A DNA stretch of 17,574 bases from SLRI01 sp036796215 (GCA_036796215.1 DAIRDJ010000076.1:1-17574), one strand, 5' to 3'. Shown: positions 1-6,604, counted from the stretch's first letter. The notes: generated from the letters alone by a model not told the origin. Made by a program: numbers and translations.

Positions 1-3
1 AAG

Positions 4-50
4 GAACCCAGGAATCGCACAAACGAACCCGGGTTCTGCGAACGAACCCA
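4..50. repeat. Three phased GAACCC repeats with a GAACCCGGGTTC palindrome
   Basis: GAACCC occurs at 4-9, 25-30 and 45-50, so the starts are 21 and 20 bases apart, close to two helical turns. The second and third copies share the longer word ACGAACCC. The middle copy is followed directly by its inverse, giving the perfect 12-bp palindrome GAACCCGGGTTC at 25-36. Phased direct repeats plus a palindrome suggest a protein-binding region, possibly the control region of a gene beyond the left edge. The protein is unknown to me. The rest of the 1-242 gap holds one hairpin, one promoter-like site and no convincing gene. Confidence 0.45.
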
Positions 51-143
51 AGGGGGCGGGATGACGCAGGCGATGCCTTATTAGGGAACCAAAACAATGG
101 CTTGGCGATCGACGTTTGGATGTGGCCTTACCTCCGCGATAGA

Positions 144-160
144 CCGGCCGTCCCGGCCGG
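144..160. repeat. GC-rich inverted repeat downstream of the fieF stop
   Basis: A perfect 7-bp stem CCGGCCG/CGGCCGG closes a 3-base loop (TCC). It lies about 85 bases beyond the leftward fieF stop, so it could end that operon. Neither side has a T tract, so intrinsic termination is not well supported; a Rho-dependent end or pause site is equally possible. Confidence 0.35.
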
Positions 161-191
161 CGCGCGGTTGCCGAACGATCCTGACCATCGC

Positions 192-220
192 TTGACGGCG
201 GCTCGTTTATCGGCTATTAT
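192..220 (+). promoter_or_regulatory. Sigma70-like promoter facing into fieF (antisense)
   Basis: TTGACG (192-197) and TATTAT (215-220) are separated by exactly 17 bases, each matching 5 of 6 consensus positions. It is the best hexamer pair I see in the window. It points rightward, with a start expected near 227, just outside the 3' end of the leftward fieF gene. No sense gene follows, so if active it would make an antisense transcript. A chance match is possible. Confidence 0.45.
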
Positions 221-242
221 TCCTATAGTGTTTTGACGATGC

Positions 243-1169
243 CTACCGCCGCCCGTCGGCTTCGGCGATGCGGTGGTCGAGGCGGATGTCCTCGAGGCCG
301 GCGGGTTCCTGGTGGATGATGATCTCGGCCTCGCCGAAGGCGCCTGTCAGCTTGGCCTCGAGGTCGTCGGTGACCTTGTGGGCCCGGCCGATGGTCATCT
401 TGGGGTCGAGCTCGATGTGCAGTTCGATGAAGGTGGTGTTGGCGGCCTTGCGGGTGCGCAGGTCGTGGCAGTCCTGGACGTCCGGATGGGTGCGCACCAG
501 GGCCTCGATCCGGGCGCGGTCTGCCGGGCCGAGCTCGCGGTCCATCAGCGTGTCGACGGCGCGCTTGCCGATCTTGAAGGCCTGCCAGGCGAGGTAGAGG
601 GCGACCAGCGTGGCGGCCAGCGGGTCGAGCCAGAAGATGCCGAAGCGGGCGGTGGCGATCAGGGTGAGGAGGACCAAAATGTTGGTGGCGAAGTCGGCGG
701 TGTAGTGGAGGCGGTCGGCGGCGATGGCGGTCGAGCCGGTGCGGTTGACCACCCATTGCTGGAAGGTGACGAGGCAAAGGGTGGCGGCGATGGCGCCGAT
801 GAGCACGATGATCGGGAAGGCGCCGGGGTCGATGACCCGCGGGTCGGCGAGGCGGTTGCCGGCGCCGATCAGGACGAAGACGGCGGAGCCCATGACGAGC
901 GAGGCCTGGGCCAATGCCGAGAGGCTTTCGGCCTTGCCGTGGCCGTAGCGGTGCGAGCGGTCGGGCGGCTGCTGGCTGATGCGGATGGCGACGAAGGTGA
1001 TGGCCGAGCCCGCGATGTCGGCGAGGCTGTCGATCATCGAGGCCAGCACGGCGAGCGAGTCGGAAACGATGGCGGCCACGAGCTTGGCCGCCGTCAGGAG
1101 GATGGCCGTTGCCAGGCTAGCGGTAGCGGCGAGCCGATCGAGCCTCGCCGGGTCGTCCTGCCGTGCCAC
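243..1169 (-). CDS. fieF: Cation diffusion facilitator family efflux transporter (FieF/YiiP type)
   Basis: Inner-membrane divalent-cation/proton antiporter of the CDF family, expected to export zinc, iron or cadmium. With a GTG start at 1169 the protein has 308 residues, close to E. coli FieF (about 300). The transport-site residues are present: D47 and D51 in IDSLAD on helix 2, H155 and D159 in LHYTAD on helix 5. They sit two positions from YiiP D45/D49/H153/D157. The loop RYGHGKAESLSALAQ matches the FieF subgroup. A cytoplasmic C-terminal domain follows, with His residues in CHDLRTR, LHIELD and IIHQEP; the YiiP regulatory Asp is Glu here. The frame stays open to 1340, but that extension overlaps the upstream gene, so the GTG five bases after that gene's stop is preferred. 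No strong ribosome binding site is seen, so translation may be coupled. Third gene after parE and the flavoprotein. Confidence 0.9.
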   Translation of the reverse strand: MARQDDPARLDRLAATASLATAILLTAAKLVAAIVSDSLAVLASMIDSLADIAGSAITFVAIRISQQPPDRSHRYGHGKAESLSALAQASLVMGSAVFVLIGAGNRLADPRVIDPGAFPIIVLIGAIAATLCLVTFQQWVVNRTGSTAIAADRLHYTADFATNILVLLTLIATARFGIFWLDPLAATLVALYLAWQAFKIGKRAVDTLMDRELGPADRARIEALVRTHPDVQDCHDLRTRKAANTTFIELHIELDPKMTIGRAHKVTDDLEAKLTGAFGEAEIIIHQEPAGLEDIRLDHRIAEADGRR

Positions 1170-1174
1170 CGGCG

Positions 1175-1789
1175 TCAGTAGAGCTTGTTCTGGTAGGCGT
1201 CTTCGATCTTGGCGTCGGCTTCGGTTTCGTCGAGGTCGTTGATCTGGTCGCTGACGATCTTGGCGAGCGTGGGGAAGCTCCCCTTCTCGATGTGCCGGGT
1301 AGCGTCCCAGAGATGCGAGCGGATCAGCGCCTTGCCGCAATGCATGTAGGCTTCCTCGACGGTGACCACGATCACCGACTTGGGCGGCTTGCCGGCGTGT
1401 GCCGTGGCCTCGAGCAGGGCAGGATCGGTGCTGATCGCGGCATGGCCGTTGACCCGCAACGTCTCCTGGTAGCCCGGGAGGAAGAAGATCAGGCCGACAT
1501 GCGGATTGGCCAGGATGTTTTGCAGACTGTCGACACGGTTGTTGCCGAGGCGGTCGGGGATCAAGAGGGTGGTGTCGTCCTGGACGGTGACGAAGCCGGG
1601 GGCGTCGCCCTTGGGCGAGGCGTCGCAGCGGCCGTCGGCGTCGCTGGTCGCCATGACGAGGAAGGGCGAGCGGCTGATGAAGTGGCGGCAGTGCTGGTCG
1701 AGCTTCGGCAGTTGCTTGAGCGCTGCCGTCCGGCTGACGCTGCCGTAGCGCTGGCGCAGTATCGTCGCATCGTCGATCGTGGTCCCCAT
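1175..1789 (-). CDS. PPOX-class FMN-dependent flavoprotein (pyridoxamine 5'-phosphate oxidase-like)
   Basis: A 204-residue protein with the split-barrel FMN-binding fold of the pyridoxamine-phosphate-oxidase superfamily. It resembles the probable FMN-dependent enzyme branch (MSMEG_1061/DR_2398-like) rather than true PdxH. Recognisable blocks are FISRSPFLVMATSDADGRCD with SPKGD near residues 35-60, then DRLGNNRVDSLQNI, HVGLIFFLPG and ETLRVNGHA through the middle. The C-terminal part, MHCGKALIRSHLWD, is typical of this branch. The reaction is unknown; relatives include F420/FMN reductases and haem-binding proteins. The start at MGTT has a strong site (AGGGAGGA) eight bases upstream. An upstream in-frame ATG at 1835 has its GGGGAGG directly abutting and is less likely. 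It lies 73 bases after parE and five before fieF, suggesting cotranscription. Confidence 0.85.
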   Translation of the reverse strand: MGTTIDDATILRQRYGSVSRTAALKQLPKLDQHCRHFISRSPFLVMATSDADGRCDASPKGDAPGFVTVQDDTTLLIPDRLGNNRVDSLQNILANPHVGLIFFLPGYQETLRVNGHAAISTDPALLEATAHAGKPPKSVIVVTVEEAYMHCGKALIRSHLWDATRHIEKGSFPTLAKIVSDQINDLDETEADAKIEDAYQNKLY

Positions 1790-1820
1790 CTTCGCGTCCT
1801 CCCTGAAGTAACGGTGGGGC

Positions 1821-1843
1821 GTGGGGATGATCATCCTCCCCAC
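1821..1843. other. Stem-loop in the parE-flavoprotein gap
   Basis: GTGGGG and CCCCAC form a 6-bp stem around an 11-base loop that lies within the perfect palindrome GGATGATCATCC. On the plus strand it is followed by a pyrimidine-rich run, so it could stop rightward antisense transcription. For the leftward parE operon it is preceded, not followed, by the A/G-rich complement and would act only as an intercistronic RNA structure. Confidence 0.35.
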
Positions 1844-1862
1844 ATTTCTTCTTCTCTTTTCC

Positions 1863-3833
1863 CTAAACGTCCAAGTCCTCGACCAGCTTCGCATTGTCCT
1901 GAATAAACCGAAAACGAAGCTCCGGCTTCTTGCCCATCAAATCCTCGATGATCTCGGCGGTGGGTTTGCCCTCGACATCATGAACACCGACCTGGAGAAG
2001 CTGGCGGGTCGCCGGATCCATGGTGGTTTCCTTGAGCTGCCGAGGATTCATTTCGCCGAGCCCCTTGAAGCGGCCCACGTCGACGTTCTTCTTGCCCTTG
2101 AAGGTCGTCGCCATCAACCGGGCGCGGTCGGCCTCGTCGCGAGCGTATTCGATGGTGGCGCCGTGGCTCAGGCGGTAGAGCGGCGGCTGGGCGAGGTAGA
2201 GGTGGCCCCGCTCGATCAGGGGGCGCATCTCGCGGAAAAAGAAGGTCATGAGCAAGGCCGCGATATGCGCGCCATCGACATCGGCGTCGCACATGATGAT
2301 GACCTTCTCGTAGCGGAGATCATCGATCCGGCACTGCTTGCCGGTACCGCAGCCGAGGGCGGTCGTCAGGTCCTGCAGCTCGCGGTTGGCGTTGAGCTTG
2401 TCGGCTGTCGCACTCGCGACATTGAGGATCTTGCCGCGCAGCGGCAGGATCGCCTGGGTCTCTCGGGCCCGCGCCTGCTTGGCGGAGCCGCCGGCCGAAT
2501 CGCCCTCGACGATGAAGATCTCGGTTCCCGGCCGGTCACCGATCGCGCAATCGGCGAGCTTGCCCGGCAGGCGCAGCTTCCTGGTCGCCGTCTGCCGCTT
2601 GACCTCCTTCGACTTCTTCCGGGCGAGGCGCTCCTCGGCGCGCATGACGAGGTGGTCGAGCAGTGCCGTGGCGGTGGCCGGGTGTTCGCCGAGCCAGAGC
2701 TCGAAGCGGTCCTTGACCGCGGCCTCGACCAGCCGCGCCACCTCGGGCGAGACGAGCCGTTCCTTGGTCTGCCCCTGGAATTGCGGGGTCTTGTAGAAGA
2801 GCGAGACGAGGATCGCGGCCCCGCCGGTGATGTCGTCGGCGGTCAGCACCGCGGCCTTCTTGTAGCTGGTGCGCTCGGCGTGGCTGCGGATGGCCTTGAG
2901 CAGGGCCGCCCGAAAGCCATGCTCGTGGGTGCCGCCCAGGGCCGTCGGCACGGTGTTGCAGTAGTAGCCCTGATAGGCCTCCTCGTCGATCGGGAAGGCC
3001 ACGGCCCATTCGATCCGGCCCTGCCCGTCGGCGAGATCGGTCTCACCGGCGAAGGGCTCGGGCACCACCGTGTCGCGCCCCTCGAGCAGGCCCTTGAGGA
3101 AGTCGGTGAGACCGGCCGGGAAATGAAAGACGTCCTTCTCGGGCACCGCCTTGCCCTGGACGAGCGACGGATCGCACGCCCAGCGGATCTCCACACCCCG
3201 AAAGAGATAGGCCTTGGAGCGCGCCATGCGGTGCAGGCGCTCCGGCTCGAAGGCGAGCTTGGCGCCGAAGATCTCGGGGTCGGGGACGAAGCTGATCGTC
3301 GTGCCGCGGCGGTTTTGCACCAGCCCCTGGCTCTTCGGCGGCCCCAGGGGGGCACCCTTGGCATAGGCCTGGCGCCAGAGCGTCTTGTTCCTCGCGACCT
3401 CGACCTCGAGCTCGAGGGCCAGCGCATTGACCACCGAGACACCCACCCCGTGCAGGCCGCCCGCGGTCTGGTAGGCCTTGTTCGAGAACTTGCCACCCGA
3501 ATGCAGCGTGGTGAGGATCACCTCGAGGGCGCTCTTCTTCGGGAATTTGGGGTGCGGGTCGACCGGGATGCCGCGGCCGTTGTCGCGGACCGTCACCCGG
3601 TTGCCCTGGGCCAGCTCGATCTCGATCCGGTTGGCGAAGCCGGCCACCGCCTCGTCCATGGCGTTGTCGAGCAGTTCGGCCACGAGATGGTGCAGGGCGC
3701 CGCTGTCGGTGCCGCCGATATACATGCCGGGGCGCCGGCGGACCGGCTCGAGGCCCTCGAGAACCTCGATCTCGGCGGCGTTGTAATCGTCGTGGCTGGC
3801 CTTGCCTCGGGCGAGGTCGATCAGGTCCGGCAT
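1863..3833 (-). CDS. parE: DNA topoisomerase IV subunit B (ParE)
   Basis: ATPase subunit of topoisomerase IV, which with ParC decatenates daughter chromosomes and relaxes supercoils in the cytoplasm. At 656 residues it matches the usual ParE length (about 630-690) and lacks the long insert of many GyrB proteins. The GHKL ATPase begins near residue 25 with RRRPGMYIGG, then ELLDNAMDEAV (catalytic Glu and Mg-binding Asn), VRDNGRGIP and AGGLHGVGVSVVNAL. A transducer domain follows (HEHGFRAAL, TADDITGGAAILVSL). The TOPRIM domain has E443 in IVEGDSAGGSA, LPLRGKILNV, and D516/D518/D520 in CDADVDGAHI. The C-terminal end has RFKGLGEMNPRQLKETTMDP. ParE is preferred over GyrB from length and the GCGTGKQCRIDDLRYEKVI stretch. 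First gene of the leftward run; divergent from the thioesterase across 95 bases, where I see no clear promoter. Confidence 0.97.
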   Translation of the reverse strand: MPDLIDLARGKASHDDYNAAEIEVLEGLEPVRRRPGMYIGGTDSGALHHLVAELLDNAMDEAVAGFANRIEIELAQGNRVTVRDNGRGIPVDPHPKFPKKSALEVILTTLHSGGKFSNKAYQTAGGLHGVGVSVVNALALELEVEVARNKTLWRQAYAKGAPLGPPKSQGLVQNRRGTTISFVPDPEIFGAKLAFEPERLHRMARSKAYLFRGVEIRWACDPSLVQGKAVPEKDVFHFPAGLTDFLKGLLEGRDTVVPEPFAGETDLADGQGRIEWAVAFPIDEEAYQGYYCNTVPTALGGTHEHGFRAALLKAIRSHAERTSYKKAAVLTADDITGGAAILVSLFYKTPQFQGQTKERLVSPEVARLVEAAVKDRFELWLGEHPATATALLDHLVMRAEERLARKKSKEVKRQTATRKLRLPGKLADCAIGDRPGTEIFIVEGDSAGGSAKQARARETQAILPLRGKILNVASATADKLNANRELQDLTTALGCGTGKQCRIDDLRYEKVIIMCDADVDGAHIAALLMTFFFREMRPLIERGHLYLAQPPLYRLSHGATIEYARDEADRARLMATTFKGKKNVDVGRFKGLGEMNPRQLKETTMDPATRQLLQVGVHDVEGKPTAEIIEDLMGKKPELRFRFIQDNAKLVEDLDV

Positions 3834-3928
3834 GCTCTCGGGATCACTCCGCTCTGCAGCCCGGCCGCTTGACCGTCTCGGGCGCGGCCGGCAAGCAGGG
3901 TTCTATCGGAAGTGGAGGACACAACACA

Positions 3929-4333
3929 ATGGAGCGAGGCTGGAAGCCGGCCACACCAGCAGAGCGAATGCCGGCAGTGCGCACGCTCGCAATGCCCGCC
4001 GACACCAACCCGACAGGCGACATCTTCGGCGGCTGGATCTTGTCGCAGATGGACGTGGCAGGCGGTGTCGTCGCCTACGAACGTGCCGGCGGCCGGGTCG
4101 CCACGGTGGCCATCGACGCGATGAAGTTCCACGCGCCGGTCCTGGTCGGTGACGTGGTCAGTTGTTACGCCGCGGTGTCGCGGGTCGGCAACACCTCGCT
4201 CACGGTGCAGGTCGAGACTTGGGTAACGCGCCCGCGCAATGGCGAACGCGTGAAGGTGACCGAGGGCAGCTTCACCTACGTTGCCCTCGACGCTGCTGGC
4301 GCGAAACGGCAGATACCGCCCGAACGGTCCTGA
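3929..4333 (+). CDS. Acyl-CoA thioesterase, YciA-type hotdog protein
   Basis: A 134-residue single hotdog-domain enzyme expected to hydrolyse acyl-CoA thioesters in the cytoplasm. The diagnostic stretch is ADTNPTGDIFGGWILSQMD at residues 24-42, followed by AGG. In YciA the Asp of the QMD element (D42 here) is catalytic, and the preceding N-terminal segment lines the active site. VATVAIDAMKFHAPVLVGD and the later EGSFTYVALD complete the fold. The length matches YciA (about 130-150). The ATG at 3929 has GGAGG ten bases upstream; the 20-residue in-frame extension from 3869 is low complexity and is rejected. It is divergent from parE and converges with the small membrane protein 14 bases beyond its stop. 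Chain-length preference cannot be read. Confidence 0.92.
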   Translation: MERGWKPATPAERMPAVRTLAMPADTNPTGDIFGGWILSQMDVAGGVVAYERAGGRVATVAIDAMKFHAPVLVGDVVSCYAAVSRVGNTSLTVQVETWVTRPRNGERVKVTEGSFTYVALDAAGAKRQIPPERS

Positions 4334-4340
4334 CGTGTAC

Positions 4341-4366
4341 CGCCGCCTCAAGCGGCCTTGCGCTTG
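4341..4366. terminator. Overlapping hairpins at the thioesterase/small-protein convergence
   Basis: Two alternative stems overlap here: GCCGC/GCGGC around CTCAA (4342-4356) and CAAGCG/CGCTTG around six bases (4349-4366). The site lies between or within the last codons of two convergent genes, where a bidirectional terminator would be expected. There is no good T tract on either side, so the call is weak. Confidence 0.25.
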
Positions 4367-4563
4367 GGGACCGGCTCATCCTGGTTGGCGACCGCCGGTG
4401 CGGGCTGGCCCTGTGCCACCACCTGCGGCTGCCCCTCGGGGCCGGGCTTGCCCTTTGCCTTGTCCTTCTTCAGGAGATGCAGCTGATGCAGGCCGAACGC
4501 GATCGGCAGGCCGAAGCCGATGATCGCCTTGAAGAGCACGAACGCGGCACCACTCGAAAACAT
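4348..4563 (-). CDS. Small single-pass membrane protein of unknown function (71 aa)
   Basis: I do not recognise a family. The product starts MFSSGAAFVLFKAIIGFGLP and has one hydrophobic segment at about residues 5-25. A basic turn (HLLKKDKAKGKPG) follows, then a Pro/Gln/Ala-rich, probably disordered tail ending in KRKAA. The basic residues after the helix favour the C-terminus in the cytoplasm. The start at 4563 is chosen because GGAGG lies six bases upstream; an ATG eight codons earlier has no such site. It converges with the thioesterase and diverges from tgt, 74 bases away. Similar short membrane proteins with a Pro/Gln tail are often annotated only as hypothetical. The gene looks real from its ribosome binding site and hydrophobic pattern. 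Confidence 0.65.
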   Translation of the reverse strand: MFSSGAAFVLFKAIIGFGLPIAFGLHQLHLLKKDKAKGKPGPEGQPQVVAQGQPAPAVANQDEPVPKRKAA

Positions 4564-4637
4564 CACGGACCTCCACTGTTGCAACAATTTCGTACGCAGG
4601 CCGACGGCCGGCCGATCACCGGCGCGAGGGCCATCAC

Positions 4638-5768
4638 TTGAGCCTCGCCTTTGCCCTCCTCGCCGAGGACGGCGCGGCCCGGCGCGGCCGGCTGCGGACG
4701 GCGCACGGGGTGATCGAGACGCCGGCCTTCATGCCGGTGGGTACCGCTGCCACGGTCAAGGCGATGACGGTCGAGATGGTCGAGGCGACGGGGGCCCAGA
4801 TCATCCTCGGCAACACCTATCATTTGATGCTGCGGCCGGGGGCGGAGCGGATCGCCCGGCTCGGCGGGCTGCACCGGTTCATGCGCTGGCCCGGGCCGAT
4901 CCTCACCGACAGCGGCGGCTTTCAGGTGATGTCCTTGGCCAAGCTCCGCAAACTGACCGAGGACGGCGTCACCTTCGCCTCGCATCTCGACGGCAGCCGG
5001 CACCACCTGACACCCGAGCGCAGCATCGAGATCCAGCATCTCCTCGGCGCCGACATCACCATGCAACTCGACGAATGCCTGAAGCTGCCGGCCGACCACG
5101 CCGAGGTCGAACGCGCGATGACCCTGTCGCTGCGCTGGGCCGAACGCTGCAAGGCCGCCTTCACGCCGCGCCCCGGGCACGGGCTCTTCGGCATCGTCCA
5201 GGGCGGCACCGACGGCGCCCTCCGCCGGCAATCGGCAGCGGGCCTCGAGGCCATCGGCTTTGATGGCTATGCCGTGGGTGGCCTTGCCGTGGGCGAGCCC
5301 CAGGCCGTGATGTTCGAGACGCTCGAGGCCACCACCCCGCATCTGCCGAAGGACCGCCCGCGCTACCTCATGGGGGTCGGCAAGCCCGCCGACATCGTCG
5401 GTGCGGTCGCCCGCGGCATCGACATGTTCGACTGCGTGCTGCCGACCCGCTCCGGCCGCACCGGCCAGGCCTTCACCAGGAGGGGCCCGGTGAACCTCAA
5501 GAACGCGCGGCACGCCGACGATCCGCGCCCCCTGGACGAGACCAGCGACTGCCCCGCCGCGCGCGACTATTCGCGCGCCTATCTCCACCACCTGGTGAAG
5601 TCCGACGAGATCCTGGCGGCCATCCTGCTCACCTCGAACAACCTCCATTTCTACCAGTGGATGATGCGAGAGATGCGAGCGGCGATCGACGCCGGCAGCT
5701 TCGTGACCTTCGCCGCAAGCTTCGCCGCCGACCAGGCCAGGGGCGACATCCCGCCTTGGCAGGGCTGA
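4638..5768 (+). CDS. tgt: tRNA-guanine(34) transglycosylase (queuine/preQ1 tRNA-ribosyltransferase) with altered zinc site
   Basis: Exchanges guanine at the wobble position of tRNAs with GUN anticodons for the queuosine precursor preQ1, in the cytoplasm. The 376-residue length and sequence match bacterial Tgt throughout: ARRGRLRTAHGVIETPAFMP, ATGAQIILGNTYHLMLRPG, ILTDSGGFQVMSL (base-recognition Asp), LFGIVQGG, YLMGVGKP, and the nucleophile D265 in GIDMFDCVLPTRSGR. The start is TTG at 4638, with GAGGG seven bases upstream and good alignment to the family N-terminus. Odd point: in E. coli the structural zinc is held by C302, C304, C307 and H317. The matching residues here are S303, C305, A308 and H318, so two of three Cys ligands are gone although the surrounding block (RDYSRAYLHHL) is well kept. 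Divergent from the small membrane protein; tRNA-Lys follows. Confidence 0.95.
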   Translation: MSLAFALLAEDGAARRGRLRTAHGVIETPAFMPVGTAATVKAMTVEMVEATGAQIILGNTYHLMLRPGAERIARLGGLHRFMRWPGPILTDSGGFQVMSLAKLRKLTEDGVTFASHLDGSRHHLTPERSIEIQHLLGADITMQLDECLKLPADHAEVERAMTLSLRWAERCKAAFTPRPGHGLFGIVQGGTDGALRRQSAAGLEAIGFDGYAVGGLAVGEPQAVMFETLEATTPHLPKDRPRYLMGVGKPADIVGAVARGIDMFDCVLPTRSGRTGQAFTRRGPVNLKNARHADDPRPLDETSDCPAARDYSRAYLHHLVKSDEILAAILLTSNNLHFYQWMMREMRAAIDAGSFVTFAASFAADQARGDIPPWQG

Positions 5769-5781
5769 GAACACCCCCATC

Positions 5782-5810
5782 TTGACGGGTGCATCCCCAT
5801 CGCCGATAGC
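5782..5810 (+). promoter_or_regulatory. Candidate promoter of the tRNA-Lys gene
   Basis: TTGACG (5782-5787) and GATAGC (5805-5810) are 17 bases apart. The -35 is strong and the -10 weak. The expected start near 5817 is about eight bases before the mature tRNA. Placement just upstream of a stable RNA gene, with no terminator seen after tgt, makes it plausible, though read-through from tgt is also possible. Confidence 0.45.
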
Positions 5811-5824
5811 TCCGGCAGCACGGC

Positions 5825-5900
5825 GCGCCTCTAGCTCAATTGGCAGAGCAGCGGACTTTTAATCCGCGGGTTCCGGGTTCGAGTCCCGGGGGGCGCACCA
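5825..5900 (+). tRNA. tRNA-Lys (anticodon UUU)
   Basis: A complete 76-base cloverleaf with encoded CCA. The acceptor stem pairs GCGCCTC (5825-5831) with GGGGCGC, with one T-G pair, followed by A and CCA at 5898-5900. The D arm contains AGCTCAATTGGCAGAGC. The anticodon stem GCGGA/TCCGC encloses the loop CTTTTAA, with TTT at 5858-5860, reading AAA and AAG lysine codons. The T arm CCGGG/CCCGG holds TTCGAGT. The 3' ends of tRNA-Lys genes are common integrase targets; the tandem repeats about 64 bases downstream are of interest for that reason. Confidence 0.97.
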
Positions 5901-6577
5901 AATTGCCCGGCGAACAAGGCTCTTGGGCGCTGCCGCGAAGCACCGGACACGAGTCCGCAAAACGGTGTCCGCATGGTGTCCGCATGGTGTCCGCATGCGA
6001 GGTGGCCCCAGAATGGTCGATGCGGGCGAGTTCGGTTCGGGCGAGGCCGATGCGGCGCAGTGCGGTGAGCAGCACCTAGGCCAACGAGGCGCGCCAGCGA
6101 CGCCGTTGGTTGGCCCGCATGGACCTCGTGCTGGCAGGCCCGGCGCAGAGGTCGGGCACTCCTTGTGTCGAATTTTCCATCCCTCCCTGGGCGCAGTAGG
6201 GCTGCTCGTGGAGCGTCTGGGCCTCCTGTGCGGTCGCCGCGAGGGACGTTGCGACGAGGCGCGGTTGGCACCGTTCTCGCCGCGATCGGACTGCCATTCG
6301 GCCTCGGCGACCACCCGCCCGCGGCGACGGCAGCTGTCCCTCGTCGTCCAGCGGAAGCCGGTGAAGCGGCATGTCGGCGTCGTGGGCGGCCCGAGCAGGT
6401 TCAAAGCGGCGAAGTGGTCGCCGAGCCGCGTCGCATCGGTGGCCGTCGGTGTGTGCCGCGCGGTCGTTGCATGACCGCCCGATGATCCATTCCTGATGCC
6501 TGGCGGTGGCAGTCGGCGTCCTGCAACTGCTGAGAAGGTCGGTCTTGCCGATCGGCGTCCGCGGAATTCCTCGCGGG
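5901..6577. other. Long gap without a credible gene
   Basis: Between the tRNA and the promoter of the next operon no frame shows a recognisable domain, a good ribosome binding site or normal codon bias. The open frames on both strands give Arg/Pro/Ser/Ala-rich translations typical of non-coding GC-rich DNA. The only structure found is the set of 11-bp repeats at 5964-5996 with a related inverted copy just before it. It could be the scar of a lost element or decayed gene, but I cannot identify one. Confidence 0.6.
5964..5996 (+). repeat. Three perfect tandem 11-bp repeats (GGTGTCCGCAT)
   Basis: GGTGTCCGCAT occurs three times without interruption at 5964-5974, 5975-5985 and 5986-5996. A fourth GTCCGCA lies just upstream (in GAGTCCGCAAAA), and an inverted CGGACAC at 5944-5950 can pair with the first GTGTCCG. 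The 11-bp period is close to one helical turn, so bound proteins would lie on one face. Starting 64 bases after a tRNA 3' end, they resemble integrase arm-type or regulator sites, but slippage-generated repeats are possible. Confidence 0.7.
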
Positions 6578-6604
6578 TTGCAGTGCCGACGCTGGTGGTA
6601 TAAT
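6578..6604 (+). promoter_or_regulatory. Extended -10 promoter of the CUT1 transport operon
   Basis: A perfect TATAAT at 6599-6604 is preceded by TG and one base (6596-6598), the extended -10 pattern. The -35 is poor: TTGCAG at 6578-6583 gives a 15-base spacer, consistent with an extended -10 promoter that relies less on the -35. The expected start near 6611 leaves a leader of about 38 bases to the preferred TTG start. Confidence 0.6.

Noticed and set aside
97..195. Short plus-strand frame (32 codons) in the left-end gap
   Set aside because: Only a weak AGGGAA upstream and no hydrophobic or other meaningful pattern; chance is likely.
273..1181. 302-codon plus-strand frame opposite fieF, downstream of a promoter-like site
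   Set aside because: Gly/Glu/Asp-rich shadow of fieF. The promoter at 192-220 could still make a non-coding antisense RNA, but not this protein.
1821..1843. Terminator of parE
   Set aside because: In the leftward direction there is no T tract after the stem, and the next gene has a short gap and same orientation, so cotranscription is more likely.
1821..3872. Long plus-strand open frame (683 codons) opposite parE
   Set aside because: It is the antisense shadow of parE: low-complexity Gly/Ala/Val/Arg translation, no domain, and parE on the other strand is certain.
4563..5780. 405-codon minus-strand frame opposite tgt
   Set aside because: Shadow of tgt; no recognisable domain and no ribosome binding site.
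5964..5996. CRISPR array
   Set aside because: The 11-bp units are directly abutting with no spacers, too short for CRISPR repeats, and no cas genes are near.
5831..6271. Minus-strand frames ending in peptides such as APPGTRTRNPRIKSPLLCQL
   Set aside because: These are the familiar false translation of a tRNA gene read on the opposite strand; the tRNA-Lys explains them.
5923..6485. Plus-strand frames of 183 and 106 codons in the tRNA-permease gap
   Set aside because: Arg/Pro/Ser-rich translations, no good ribosome binding sites, no domains. A decayed gene is possible but nothing recognisable remains.
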